Shown here piece by piece: positions 17,899 through 26,426 of a stretch of 49,017 nt of DNA (position 1 is the stretch's first letter; each line of letters begins with the position of its first letter). Origin of the DNA: a candidate division FCPU426 bacterium (GTDB taxonomy: Bacteria > Oederibacteriota > Muellerivitia > Muellerivitales > Muellerivitaceae); the NCBI GenBank assembly GCA_023249615.1, contig JAHFCG010000003.1, forward strand, positions 1-49,017. Reading direction: 5' to 3'. Both the position numbers and the translations under genes were made by a program. Below the pieces are notes generated by a model. That model searched no databases. It was given only the letters and a program-made list of their open reading frames with translations, and was not told where the DNA came from.

Positions 17899-20076
17899 TT
17901 ATTTTACGCATCGGGCGGCGTCGGTGAAATTAAGAGGGGATTTTAAGGCCCGAAGGAAATTCCCCCGGGCAAGGTCATTTTTTTGGGTAAGGGAATATAA
18001 AAAACCCAATCGATAATAAAGGTTGGCGGAACGGTATCCGTTTTGAAGCCCTGTTTTCAGTGCCTGGATGGATTCGTCAAAAAACACTTCCTGGCCCCTT
18101 GCCAACGCAAGGTTTCCGCTTGGAATTTCCCAGGCCTCGTTTCCATAAGTGGCCTTAAAGGTTTTGGAAAGGGCCTCCCTGATTCGAAGATCGGCCATTT
18201 CCCCCCAATAAACCGAGGTTAAAAAAGGATCCCCTTCCAGGGACGAAAAAACCTCCGCCAGGTCCCTTTCCTTCGCGCCTATTGTTTCCTGGGGGCCCCA
18301 CCCCAGAACTTTTTTCCTAAATTGGTTCCATGCCAAATCCGCCTTTTTCCATCGGGTCAACAGTTGTTTGTCCCCTTCCGTGACGGGGGCCAACAAAAGC
18401 ATCAAACCGCCATCCGGCGGGGGAGCGTTTTTCGAGAGCCAAAAATTTTTGCTTCCGGGGAAAATTTTGGATAAAAAAGGCTGGTAATTAACGTTGGTTA
18501 TGACGGCCATCCACCGTGGCGGTTTGACCGGAAGCCCCGGCTCAGCGGCGGAATTCCCGGAATAGGCGGCCAGCCACAAACTTGAATCAGCCGGATTTTC
18601 AAAAAACTTGTCAAAAAGGATAAATGGTTCCTGGAGGATTTTCCTTTCCTCAAGAATTTGGTAAGCGCCTGCGAGTTCACGTGATTTCATGGCCAAGGGG
18701 GAAATTTCCGATACCGCCTTTTGGGTTGGACCTAAAAGGTGAAAAATATCCAAACTCATTGAAAATAAAAGCAAGCCGGCCACCAGACCGCGGGTTCCCG
18801 GGAAAGATTTATCCGCCGCCAAAAATTGAACCCCTCCCCCGACCATAAATAAAAGGAAGGGAAGTATTTGAACGATCCTGAAATACTCCAGGTTTCTGGT
18901 TAAAAAAACCGGCAGAAAACAAAGGAAAAAAACGGCAATAAAGAAATTCATGCGTGTTTTATTGGGTGAACGCCAAATTTGAATGGCGCCCAATTGGAAA
19001 AAGCTGACTAAAATCGGGTTGAGGAACCCGCCCCAATGCGGGCCATAGGCCATTACAGCGAGATGCCGCGGGGATCCCCAGAAAACGCCCGCAAAATAAT
19101 GGAAAACATTCAAAAGATAGGGTTTCCAAAGAAACCCGTTTTTAAATGTCCAAAGACTTTGGATATAACCGCCAAAGTGATGGGAATAGCCCATTTGGAG
19201 AAGGGGAAGGACCGAGAAAAAGGTCAAAAGGCAAAAAATCCAAAACCATTTCCGTTCTTGGCGTGTTTTCCAAAACAATACCACCGTTGCCACCCCGGCA
19301 ATAATCACCCAGGAAATGGTGATGTAAAAACCAATTCCCGTACCGGCGGCTAAAAAAACGAGCCTGGATTTTTTTCCGCCGTTTTCAAGGGTTTTGAGAA
19401 AAACGGATAATAAATAAAAAACCACCCACATCCAAAAAACAAGCAAGGGATATTGAAGGCTAAAACGGCCCTCCGCCATGGCCCAGAAATTAAAGGCCCA
19501 TAAAAAAGTAAATATTCCGGCGAAGGAGGTCCCAAACAAATTTCTTGTGGAAAAGAACACGAAGGGAAGGGTTAAAGAAGAAAAAACGGCCGGAACCAGC
19601 CAGAGAGTGAACAGTGACCCCCCCAAAAAATTAAAAGCTCCACCCAGGGCCAAAACATAAAAGGGGGGGACCTGGCTTACGAAATAGAAGGGTTGAATGA
19701 CCCCGGTTTTGGCGAATTCCAGGCTGAAATAAGAAAAAAGAGACTCGTCAACCATCGGCCATCCCGTGAAGGTCGTAAGCCTATAAAACCTTAAAAAAAC
19801 GGATAAAGGCAAAAGTAGGCCCCAAAAAAGAATGGGAATGGTGGAAATGGTTTCTGAAAAACGGAATGAATTTTCTTTAAAAGGCGTTCGACCCAAGAAA
19901 AAAGAGGCGATGGAAAAAGGAATAAAAAACCCCAACAAACCAATCCAAATCCGCGTTTCCGGCGGTTGGGGAAGGTAGGACAGAAGCCCATTGGAGGTAA
20001 CTAAAATGAAAAAACAAAGCCATGGGACCTTCAGGTTCCGGAGTTTATGGGAAAATTCGCGTGGAAAAGGGGTCAT
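17899..20076 (-). CDS. GT-C membrane glycosyltransferase (GT39/ArnT-like)
   Basis: 725 residues. About a dozen membrane helices fill residues 15-430; the rest is a soluble domain. The first long loop has GWPMVDESLFSYFS, with the acidic pair where GT-C enzymes that use polyprenyl-phosphate sugars carry their catalytic Asp/Glu, and the second helix region has an ArnT/PMT-like look. It probably transfers a sugar from a lipid carrier to protein, lipid or glycan outside the inner membrane. The C-terminal domain (about 430-725) ends in helical segments NGYRSANLYYRLGFLYSLTQ resembling a TPR. ATG behind GGAAGG. Confidence 0.72.
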   Translation of the reverse strand: MTPFPREFSHKLRNLKVPWLCFFILVTSNGLLSYLPQPPETRIWIGLLGFFIPFSIASFFLGRTPFKENSFRFSETISTIPILFWGLLLPLSVFLRFYRLTTFTGWPMVDESLFSYFSLEFAKTGVIQPFYFVSQVPPFYVLALGGAFNFLGGSLFTLWLVPAVFSSLTLPFVFFSTRNLFGTSFAGIFTFLWAFNFWAMAEGRFSLQYPLLVFWMWVVFYLLSVFLKTLENGGKKSRLVFLAAGTGIGFYITISWVIIAGVATVVLFWKTRQERKWFWIFCLLTFFSVLPLLQMGYSHHFGGYIQSLWTFKNGFLWKPYLLNVFHYFAGVFWGSPRHLAVMAYGPHWGGFLNPILVSFFQLGAIQIWRSPNKTRMNFFIAVFFLCFLPVFLTRNLEYFRIVQILPFLLFMVGGGVQFLAADKSFPGTRGLVAGLLLFSMSLDIFHLLGPTQKAVSEISPLAMKSRELAGAYQILEERKILQEPFILFDKFFENPADSSLWLAAYSGNSAAEPGLPVKPPRWMAVITNVNYQPFLSKIFPGSKNFWLSKNAPPPDGGLMLLLAPVTEGDKQLLTRWKKADLAWNQFRKKVLGWGPQETIGAKERDLAEVFSSLEGDPFLTSVYWGEMADLRIREALSKTFKATYGNEAWEIPSGNLALARGQEVFFDESIQALKTGLQNGYRSANLYYRLGFLYSLTQKNDLARGNFLRALKSPLNFTDAARCVK

Positions 20077-20164
20077 TGGCCTTCCAAAATTTTTATACGT
20101 CCAAAAAAATTGATTAAATCAGATCAAAACTCAACAGCAAGTGAAATTTTCCACCGGAAAAAAA

Positions 20165-20737
20165 TCACCAATGAATCCCCCCGAAGTTATAAACAAGGAA
20201 AAGGCCCTGACTAATTACGATAAAAAGAAGAAAAACCTGCGCGGAAGGCGCCAAGCCCCGGCGCCAAAGAATGGTGATGCAAACAAGAACAACCGCCCAT
20301 TCAATCGGGGCGACGATAGCCGCGTGGTATTTAGGGTTCCAATAGGAGAGGGGGCTGAAAAAACGCCAATCGCTGAACGGGAGAAAATGGCGATGGGCGT
20401 ATTCGGAATGAACGGGCAGATCCTCCAGACTGTGTAAAAAAACGCTCAGAGAAAAGAAAAGCCCGCTTTGAAACCTAACCAGGAAAAAAAAGAGGGCTAA
20501 TCCCAAAGCCAGGGGAATGGAGTGACCCCAATCCACCCACAATTGCCGGAAATGGTATTCATCAAGATACTTCGGGGTAATTCGAATATGGTTGTGGTTC
20601 AACAAGTAAAAGCCGAAGTAAAGAAACATGGGGAGGTCGGGGATGACGGCCCCTAAAATTACCGGCAAATAATAAGAAGGTTTTTCTTTTTGGCCCAGAA
20701 CAGCGCAATTGAGGATGGCGTGAGTAGTGGTAATCAT
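20165..20737 (-). CDS. YdjM-like membrane-bound metal-dependent hydrolase family protein
   Basis: 190 residues with four to five membrane helices. The opening THAILNCAVLG and GAVIPDLPMFLYF match the DUF457/YdjM pattern (His7, PD at 33-34), followed by WGHSIPLAL (His91), SVFLHSLEDLPVH and the HRHFLPFSDWRF segment with more His. These His/Asp could bind a metal; the family has no settled substrate and is often called LexA-regulated or metal-dependent hydrolase. It lies 88 bp upstream of the glycosyltransferase on the same strand, so co-transcription is possible. Confidence 0.68.
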   Translation of the reverse strand: MITTTHAILNCAVLGQKEKPSYYLPVILGAVIPDLPMFLYFGFYLLNHNHIRITPKYLDEYHFRQLWVDWGHSIPLALGLALFFFLVRFQSGLFFSLSVFLHSLEDLPVHSEYAHRHFLPFSDWRFFSPLSYWNPKYHAAIVAPIEWAVVLVCITILWRRGLAPSAQVFLLFIVISQGLFLVYNFGGIHW

Positions 20738-20807
20738 TCCGGTATTGTCCCACAGGAATAAATTTTAGGGAACGGGGACAAATAGGAGAGAGGTTAAACG
20801 AACTTTT

Positions 20808-21284
20808 TTATTCAAACCCGTAAAACGAATAAGGAATGGACTTGGAATCAGAAACGGTGCTGTTTACAAAAACATTGCCCATCGTACTGTCATAAAGCCA
20901 ACCGGTTGTCCCCGTGGTGGGGACACCCGTTGCCGCCGTCATGGCCAAATTGGAACCCGCGGGGCTTGGAGCACCCGCCACAAATGCTCCTGTTACCTTC
21001 ACGAGGGGAATATTATCCATATATCGGCTAAACGCGAAATTAGTCGCGGATTGAAGGGTTGTGGGCCATTTACCCTCGGTATCTCCATAATAAATGGACG
21101 CAGCGGATTTTAGGCTTCCAAGGTTTCCTTTGGTGGATCCTTCCCTGGACTTTTCAAGCATTTGGGCGAAGCGGGGAATGGCGATGGCGGCGAGAATTCC
21201 AATGATGGCAACCACAATCATTAATTCAATGAGGGTAAAACCCGCTTCACCTAAAAAAAATAATATTTTTTTAAAATTGTAAAT
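20808..21284 (-). CDS. Type IV pilin-like (prepilin/pseudopilin) protein, apparent ATT start
   Basis: 158 residues as annotated here. A class III prepilin signal GFTLIELMIVVAIIGILAAI is encoded, with cleavage expected after the Gly and a Glu at position 5 of the mature protein, followed by a globular domain (KGNLGSLKSAASIYYGDTEG). It would form pilus or type II secretion pseudopilus subunits after PilD processing. No ATG, GTG or TTG lies in frame upstream of GFTLIEL; the only candidate is ATT at 21284, nine bases after AAGGA (21294-21298), giving leader IYNFKKILFFLGEA. An ATG inside at 21221 would delete the leader. A frameshift in the A/T tract at 21252-21259 is the alternative. No pilus assembly genes are near. 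Confidence 0.75.
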   Translation of the reverse strand: MYNFKKILFFLGEAGFTLIELMIVVAIIGILAAIAIPRFAQMLEKSREGSTKGNLGSLKSAASIYYGDTEGKWPTTLQSATNFAFSRYMDNIPLVKVTGAFVAGAPSPAGSNLAMTAATGVPTTGTTGWLYDSTMGNVFVNSTVSDSKSIPYSFYGFE

Positions 21285-21468
21285 GAGGGGGGTTCCTTCG
21301 CCTGAAAAAATCCTACCAAGCTGTATTTATTTTAATTTCGAACCTATTTTACCTCGGGAATTTTGAAGGGGTTCAAATTTTTATAAAAAAGCGATTTTTC
21401 TTGTTAAATAATGAGAAAAAAGAGAAATTGTTGGTTTTTTATTTCACAATTTCCAAGGGTATTTTAAT

Positions 21469-23475
21469 TTAAAGGTTTTTAAGGCTTTCTTTCGCGGTTT
21501 TCACCACGTTTTCCACGGTGAAGCCGAGGTTTTTCATGGCTACAGGCCCGGGAGCGCTGGCGCCGAATCGGTCGAGCGTTACGAATTTTCCATTCGTTCC
21601 CACCCAGCGGTGCCAGCCAAAGGAAGAAGCGGCTTCCACCGCCACGCGGGCTTTTACGGAAGAGGGAAGAACCTCGTTTTGATATTGAGAGTTTTGGGAA
21701 GCGAAAAGCTCAAGGGAAGGGGCGCTGACAACGCGTGTGGCAACTCCTTCCTTCTCCAAGGCCTCCTGGGCCTTTACGCAAAGCTGAACTTCAGAGCCGG
21801 TTCCGATAAGAATAACCTGGGGCTTTCCATCTTTGGCCTCCGAAAGTACATAGGCGCCTTTCAAGGTGCCGGAGGCGGGGGCAAACTTGGTTCGGTCAAA
21901 GGTGGGAATGTCCTGTCGGGTGAAAACCAAGGCTGTGGGGGCATTCTTGCGTTGAAGGGCGATGAGCCAGGAATAGGAAACCTCGTTGGCGTCCCCGGGC
22001 CGAAGGACCACCCCGTTGGGCGTGGAACGCATGGCGGCCAGGGTCTCAACAGGCTGGTGGGTGGGGCCGTCCTCGCCCTGACCGATGGAATCGTGGGTAA
22101 AGACAAAGATGGACTGAACACCCATCAAATGGGCCAAACGATAAGCGGGTTTCATATAGTCGTTAAACATCAGGAAGGTACCGCCGAAGGGGATTACCCC
22201 GCCGTGCAGGGCCATGCCGTTCAAGGCCGCGGCCATTCCGTGTTCCCGGACACCAAAGTGAATGATGCGTCCGAGGTAATTATCGGCCTCAAAATCTCCG
22301 CCCTGTTCAATGGTGGTGTTGTTGGAACCGGCCAGGTCAGCGGAGCCCCCCAGGAAGAAAGGAACTTCCTTGGCGATGGCGTTAATGACCTTGTGGGAAG
22401 AAACACGGCTCGCCAAACCCTTCTCGTCGGCTGGGAAAACCGGCAGTTTTTGTTCCAAATCGGCTGGTAATTCCTTGGCTAAAGCCTGGGAGAACTGTTT
22501 GTATTTGTCCGCGTTGGTCTTGGCGTAAGCGTCGCGTTTTGCATTCCAATCCGCTTCCACCTTTTTACCCTTGTCCACCGACTCCAGGCAGCGTTTCTTG
22601 GCGTCGTCAGGAATATAAAAAGTGGGCTCCAAGGGCCACTTCAAGAATTCCTTGGTTTTCTTGATGTCGTCCGGAGAAAGAGGAGAGCCGTGAACCTTGG
22701 CTGTGTTTTGCAAGGGGCTTCCGTAACCGATGATCGAACGAACGGCAATAATGGAGGGGCGGGTTGTTTCAGCGTTTGCCTCAGCCATGGCCTTATCTAG
22801 GGCGTCCAAATCGTTTCCGTCGGCGACCTTAAGAACGTGCCAGCCATAAGACTCAAACCGTTTCAGTACATCCTCGGTGTAGGCCAGTTTGGTGTCGCCC
22901 TCGATGGAAATATGATTGTCGTCGTAAATGACTTTGATCTGGGAAAGTTTTAAATGACCCGCCATGGAACCGGCCTCATGAGAAGCCCCTTCCATAAGAT
23001 CGCCGTCGGAAGCGAGGACCCAGGTTTTATGGTTGACCAGCTCGTTTCCGAAACGCGCGGCAAGAATCCGCTCCGCCATGGCGAAACCCACCGCGGTCGC
23101 GATTCCTTGGCCCAGGGGACCGGTGGTGGTTTCCACTCCTTCCGTATGTCCATATTCGGGATGGCCGGGGGTTTTGCTTCCCCATTGGCGGAAGTTCTTG
23201 AGATCGTCCAAGGTGAGTTTGTAACCGTGAAGATGAAGGAGGGCATAAATCAACATGGAACCGTGGCCGGCGGATAAAACAAAACGGTCCCGATCCACCC
23301 ACTGGGGGTTGGAAGGGGAATGTTTCAGGTATCGGCTCCAAAGAATGTGCGCCGCGGGGGCCATGCCCATGGGCATGCCGGGATGGCCGGAGTTGGCCTG
23401 GCGGGTCGCGTCCACCGCAAGAAGGCGGATGGTGTTTACGGCAGACAGATCGGCCGCATCGAAAGGTTTAGACAT
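21469..23475 (-). CDS. tkt: Transketolase
   Basis: 668 residues, standard length. Transfers two-carbon ketol units between sugar phosphates with thiamine diphosphate, in the non-oxidative pentose phosphate pathway. Seen: RQANSGHPGMPMGMA at the N-terminus, ASDGDLMEGASHEAGS (ThDP/Mg site), GVREHGMAAALNGMALHGG and FVFTHDSIGQGEDGPTHQPVE in the pyrimidine domain. ATG behind AAGGAG. It lies downstream of the DUF2203 gene on the same strand with 60 bp between and probably shares its transcript. It complements zwf-opcA-pgl 4 kb away. Confidence 0.97.
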   Translation of the reverse strand: MSKPFDAADLSAVNTIRLLAVDATRQANSGHPGMPMGMAPAAHILWSRYLKHSPSNPQWVDRDRFVLSAGHGSMLIYALLHLHGYKLTLDDLKNFRQWGSKTPGHPEYGHTEGVETTTGPLGQGIATAVGFAMAERILAARFGNELVNHKTWVLASDGDLMEGASHEAGSMAGHLKLSQIKVIYDDNHISIEGDTKLAYTEDVLKRFESYGWHVLKVADGNDLDALDKAMAEANAETTRPSIIAVRSIIGYGSPLQNTAKVHGSPLSPDDIKKTKEFLKWPLEPTFYIPDDAKKRCLESVDKGKKVEADWNAKRDAYAKTNADKYKQFSQALAKELPADLEQKLPVFPADEKGLASRVSSHKVINAIAKEVPFFLGGSADLAGSNNTTIEQGGDFEADNYLGRIIHFGVREHGMAAALNGMALHGGVIPFGGTFLMFNDYMKPAYRLAHLMGVQSIFVFTHDSIGQGEDGPTHQPVETLAAMRSTPNGVVLRPGDANEVSYSWLIALQRKNAPTALVFTRQDIPTFDRTKFAPASGTLKGAYVLSEAKDGKPQVILIGTGSEVQLCVKAQEALEKEGVATRVVSAPSLELFASQNSQYQNEVLPSSVKARVAVEAASSFGWHRWVGTNGKFVTLDRFGASAPGPVAMKNLGFTVENVVKTAKESLKNL

Positions 23476-23535
23476 TTCAGGCTCCTTGAATTTAATTGAG
23501 TTTAAACGGAACTGGTATTTCTGCTGTTGGGGATT

Positions 23536-23967
23536 TTATTTCCCGTTGAGGGGTTTGCGGTTTTGAAAGCCGCTCTGCAGAGTATGCCAATGGCGGATTT
23601 CGGCTTCGCCTTCCTTCCAGCAGAGGAACACAATTTCCTGGCCCCGGCGGCTGTAAAAATCAACCAGTCCGGTGTCCAGGTCCTTCAAGTGGGCCCCCAG
23701 CTGATACAGGTCCTCTAATTTTTCCTCAAACTGCTTGGTTTGGAGATGAAAGGCGTCCATTTGTTTCGCGATGGCGGCCTGCGCCGCGAGGGTTAGTTGG
23801 CCGTTGGGATCCGTTCCCGTCATTTCCTCAATTTCTATCTGGGCCTGGGTGCGAAGGACTACGCTGCGTTGTTCCCGGAGGGTTTTCAAATAGAGGCGGA
23901 CCTTGGGAAGAAGAGAGTTGGCTTCCTGAACCGTCAGCATTTTGATTTTTTGTTTTTCGTTCGACAT
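23536..23967 (-). CDS. DUF2203 family protein
   Basis: 143 residues, soluble. The order LTVQEANSLLPKVRLYLKTL, a long helical middle, LGAHLKDLDTGLVDFYSRRG and EIVFLCWKEGEAEIRHWH matches DUF2203, a short family of unknown function. I take ATG at 23967, five bases behind AAGGGA; an ATG at 24003 adds 12 residues but has no Shine-Dalgarno. Located directly upstream of tkt on the same strand. Confidence 0.82.
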   Translation of the reverse strand: MSNEKQKIKMLTVQEANSLLPKVRLYLKTLREQRSVVLRTQAQIEIEEMTGTDPNGQLTLAAQAAIAKQMDAFHLQTKQFEEKLEDLYQLGAHLKDLDTGLVDFYSRRGQEIVFLCWKEGEAEIRHWHTLQSGFQNRKPLNGK

Positions 23968-24181
23968 GGCGTCCCTTAAGATTTCGGGATAACTTTCAAT
24001 CATTTTATGTTTGGCTTAAGAGGCAAACAAGATTAAATGTCACTTAAAACAAGAAAAACACAAGAAACCATAAGGCAAAGTTTCTTTTTTTCTGCCGATA
24101 AAATCCGATTAAGGCCGATAAAGCTGAAGTCTTTAACGTTTAAAGTCTATATCAGTGTCCATTCACCTTCACGAAAAGCTA

Positions 24182-24205
24182 CTGGCTTCGCCAAGGCGAC
24201 GCCAG
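24182..24205. repeat. Short hairpin element
   Basis: CTGGC-t-TCGCC / GGCGA-c-GCCAG with a 2-nt loop: 10 paired bases and one mismatch, in the long gap upstream of the peroxiredoxin gene. Resembles dispersed hairpins with ggcttcgccaaggcg cores; no T-run follows. Confidence 0.6.
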
Positions 24206-24553
24206 ACAAGTCGGCCGTTACCGGTGGTTACTAATTCATTTTTAGAAAGATTTTGATTTGGGGTTTGGAAGAATATTTAGGCGGCGGATGGAATGCGGAA
24301 TTCCGGCTCCTTCCCTTTAAAACCGTCAACCCTGAGCGAAAGGTCAGCGGGGCCGAAAGCTCTTCATTCGCCTGTTTCCCTGGAATCCTGCCATGGGGTT
24401 TAAGGAGATTTTTCAAACAGGGGAATGAAAATATCCGGTTTTGCCTTTATGGTTTGGCCAGCCGGAAATTAAAACCTCGGCGAAAACTTCCCGGGGGCGG
24501 GCGGAACAACGCGTTTTCCAGCGGATTCCCCTCTAAAAAATTTTGGGAAGGAC

Positions 24554-24582
24554 TTGATCCTGATAAGTCACCTAAAGATACT
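24554..24582 (+). promoter_or_regulatory. Candidate sigma-70-type promoter for the peroxiredoxin gene
   Basis: TTGATC (24554-24559), a 17-nt spacer and GATACT (24577-24582), giving a transcript start near 24590 and a leader of about 50 nt before the ATG. No OxyR or PerR operator is recognisable. Confidence 0.45.
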
Positions 24583-24639
24583 ACTACCCTCTCAAAGGCA
24601 GTGAAGGTCGAGAAGGTTCAATATTAAAAGGAGGAAGCG

Positions 24640-25161
24640 ATGCCAGCTCAAGTTGGACAAAAAGCCCCTGACTTTCAGGGCGAAGCGGTCATGCCGGGCG
24701 GTGAATTCAAGGAAATCAAGCTTTCGGATTACAAGGGTAAATGGGTGGTTTTGTTTTTCTATCCCCTCGACTTCACCTTCGTCTGCCCGACCGAAATCAA
24801 GGCCTTCAATGAGAAGTTCGACGAGTTCAAGAAAATGGGAGCTGAAATCATCACCTGCTCCACCGACAGCAAATTCAGCCACAAGGCCTGGCAGGAAAAG
24901 GATCTGGGGAAACTCAAGTTCCCCCATCTGGCTGATAACAACCACCAGATCTCCCGCGCCTACGGCGTGTTGATTGAGGACAAGGGGTTTGCCTTGCGCG
25001 GAACCTTCATCATCGATCCGGACGGAAACCTGAAGCATTCCACCGTGAACGACACGGCTGTCGGACGCAACGTGGAAGAAACCATCCGCACCTTAGCGGC
25101 CTTCGAGACCGGCAAGTTGACGGGCTGCGGCTGGACCCCGGGAGCCAAGACGCTTAACTGA
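24640..25161 (+). CDS. 2-Cys peroxiredoxin (AhpC/Prx1 type)
   Basis: 173 residues. Reduces H2O2, peroxynitrite and alkyl peroxides; cytoplasmic. Seen: LDFTFVCPTEIKAFNEKF with peroxidatic Cys49, Thr46, Arg119 (ALRGTFIIDPDG) and a C-terminal GCGWTPGAKTLN holding the resolving Cys163 where AhpC normally reads VCPAxWxPG. A somewhat short C-terminal tail may affect sensitivity to over-oxidation (inference). No ahpF, thioredoxin or oxyR gene is adjacent. ATG behind AAAGGAGG. Followed by a repeat and a strong terminator. Confidence 0.95.
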   Translation: MPAQVGQKAPDFQGEAVMPGGEFKEIKLSDYKGKWVVLFFYPLDFTFVCPTEIKAFNEKFDEFKKMGAEIITCSTDSKFSHKAWQEKDLGKLKFPHLADNNHQISRAYGVLIEDKGFALRGTFIIDPDGNLKHSTVNDTAVGRNVEETIRTLAAFETGKLTGCGWTPGAKTLN

Positions 25162-25195
25162 CGGAATCACCAAAAAGAATTTTGAAAAGATTCTG

Positions 25196-25246
25196 TCATC
25201 CCGAGGAGCAACGCCGATAGGCTTGGTTTGCGACGTGGGGATCTCA
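25196..25246. repeat. Dispersed TCATCCCGAG...GGGATCTC repeat-like element
   Basis: Sequence tcatcccgaggagcaacg (from 25196) to gacgtggggatctcag (ending 25246) in the 3' UTR of the peroxiredoxin gene has the look of a widespread intergenic repeat with ATCCC/GGGAT ends. It sits before the terminator hairpin. Only one copy is in this window. Confidence 0.45.
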
Positions 25247-25255
25247 GGTTTTAAG

Positions 25256-25285
25256 GGGAGGCGGAAAATCCGCCTCCCTTTTTTT
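25256..25285 (+). terminator. Intrinsic terminator of the peroxiredoxin gene
   Basis: Perfect 10-bp stem GGGAGGCGGA/TCCGCCTCCC (25256-25265, 25269-25278), AAA loop, then seven T. It reaches the stop codon of the convergent CrtC-like gene. Confidence 0.92.
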
Positions 25286-26423
25286 ATTGTGAAGGTCTGG
25301 ACGTCGTTACATCTCCCGGATCCGCGGGCAATTGGATTTCGTCCCTCTGGCTATAAACGGTTGTTTTGCCCTTTAACATCGGGAAGAAAAGGCGGTTGGA
25401 AAGGCGGGGAGTGTAGAGATAGTTCGACATTCCGGCGCCCTTTTGAGTCGCGCCGTTTTGGGTCCATTCGATTAAATCCTCGAAAATTAAGGACGCGGGG
25501 CCGTCACTTAAAATTTTTTGATGTTTTATTTTCAGGGAATGAATATCCGTGAAGCCCAGCGTTTTCTGGTAGGGGAGCCAGAAGAAATTACGCCGGTTTT
25601 GGGAGAGGTTATAGGCCACATCCCAAACCTGAATATCCTTTTGGGGTCCGGTCAAAAAAAGTCCGTGGGCTGAATCCTGATGGTCGGCGGGACATTGAAC
25701 GGAATAAATCAAGGTTTCATCACCCAGATAAGCCCTGCCCCAATGCCAGGCTTTCACAAAGCGGTCGAGAGGGACCGATCCATAATGGTGGTCACGGTAA
25801 CCCCTGCCCAAAAAGCCCTGTTTCTTAACCACTTCCCCCGCGGTGTCGCACCATTCCAGCGTCCCTTCCACATGGCAGCGGGGGGCGGCCAAAACACAGG
25901 TATGGGTCGAGGGGATTTCGGGTTTGGGAAGATTGGGAATGTTTCCCATTTCAGGGGTAAAGAACAAACGGGCCCGCAAAAGTTTTTTACCACCTCGTAT
26001 TGGAGCCTGAACCGTAAGGACATAGGAGGGGGGATCGCCACTTTCATCCCAGTTGAACCGGTTGGGACCAAGCATGACAGCGGATTGTTTTTCGGAGGCT
26101 TTTAAAAAATGGGAGGAAAATTCCTGAAGGGCCTCTCCCGCTAACCGGCCGTTATGAAAAATTCGGAAGGCCACACCGCAGAAATCCGTGGGGTTTGGTG
26201 GTTGGGGCATGGAGCCGGAGTCTATTAAGGGGGATTTAGTTTTTTGCCAGTAGGTTTTTAGGCTATCTTGATAATAAGCTGAGGTGAGGTTGCCGGCGAA
26301 AAATTGGATGGAAAAGGCGTAGCCATTCTTTTCATCGGTGCCGTCAAAATGCCACCACTCATAAGCGCCGGGTGATTTTTGGGGCCGGTGGAAATCCTGC
26401 TCAATTCCCGAAAGAAGGTTCAT
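25284..26423 (-). CDS. CrtC/AttH-like lipocalin-fold protein (carotenoid 1,2-hydratase family)
   Basis: 379 residues, soluble. The family (CrtC, AttH, and homologous hydrolases) has two beta-barrel lobes and adds water to the terminal double bond of carotenoids or acts on other lipophilic chains. Seen: YEWWHFDG at 21-28, HTCVLAAPRCHVEGTLEW, and GRGYRDHHYGS near 210 with the conserved Asp/His, then RFVKAWHWGRAY. No signal peptide is seen. The ATG at 26423 is the only start that keeps EWWHFDG. Its start lies 3 bp from the GTG of the divergent GT2 gene, so the two lack a private intergenic region. No other carotenoid gene lies in the window, so the substrate is inference. Confidence 0.8.
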   Translation of the reverse strand: MNLLSGIEQDFHRPQKSPGAYEWWHFDGTDEKNGYAFSIQFFAGNLTSAYYQDSLKTYWQKTKSPLIDSGSMPQPPNPTDFCGVAFRIFHNGRLAGEALQEFSSHFLKASEKQSAVMLGPNRFNWDESGDPPSYVLTVQAPIRGGKKLLRARLFFTPEMGNIPNLPKPEIPSTHTCVLAAPRCHVEGTLEWCDTAGEVVKKQGFLGRGYRDHHYGSVPLDRFVKAWHWGRAYLGDETLIYSVQCPADHQDSAHGLFLTGPQKDIQVWDVAYNLSQNRRNFFWLPYQKTLGFTDIHSLKIKHQKILSDGPASLIFEDLIEWTQNGATQKGAGMSNYLYTPRLSNRLFFPMLKGKTTVYSQRDEIQLPADPGDVTTSRPSQ

Positions 26424-26426
26424 TCC

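Larger units (their letters stand above)
24004..24639. other. 636-bp divergent intergenic region
   Basis: Between DUF2203 and the peroxiredoxin gene. It holds two GCCGATAAA-type repeat words (about 24091-24122), a near-perfect hairpin at 24182-24205, and a candidate promoter at 24554-24582. A reading frame of about 124 codons on the plus strand (24253-24627) has no family look or Shine-Dalgarno, so I do not call it a gene. No RNA gene is seen. Confidence 0.5.

Noticed and set aside
21610-22470. Long antisense frame inside tkt
   Set aside because: It lies wholly within transketolase coding DNA and encodes a Gly-rich non-family sequence.
24253-24627. 124-codon plus-strand frame in the gap before the peroxiredoxin gene
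   Set aside because: No recognisable motif, poor amino-acid make-up, a TTG start without Shine-Dalgarno, and it runs through the candidate promoter.
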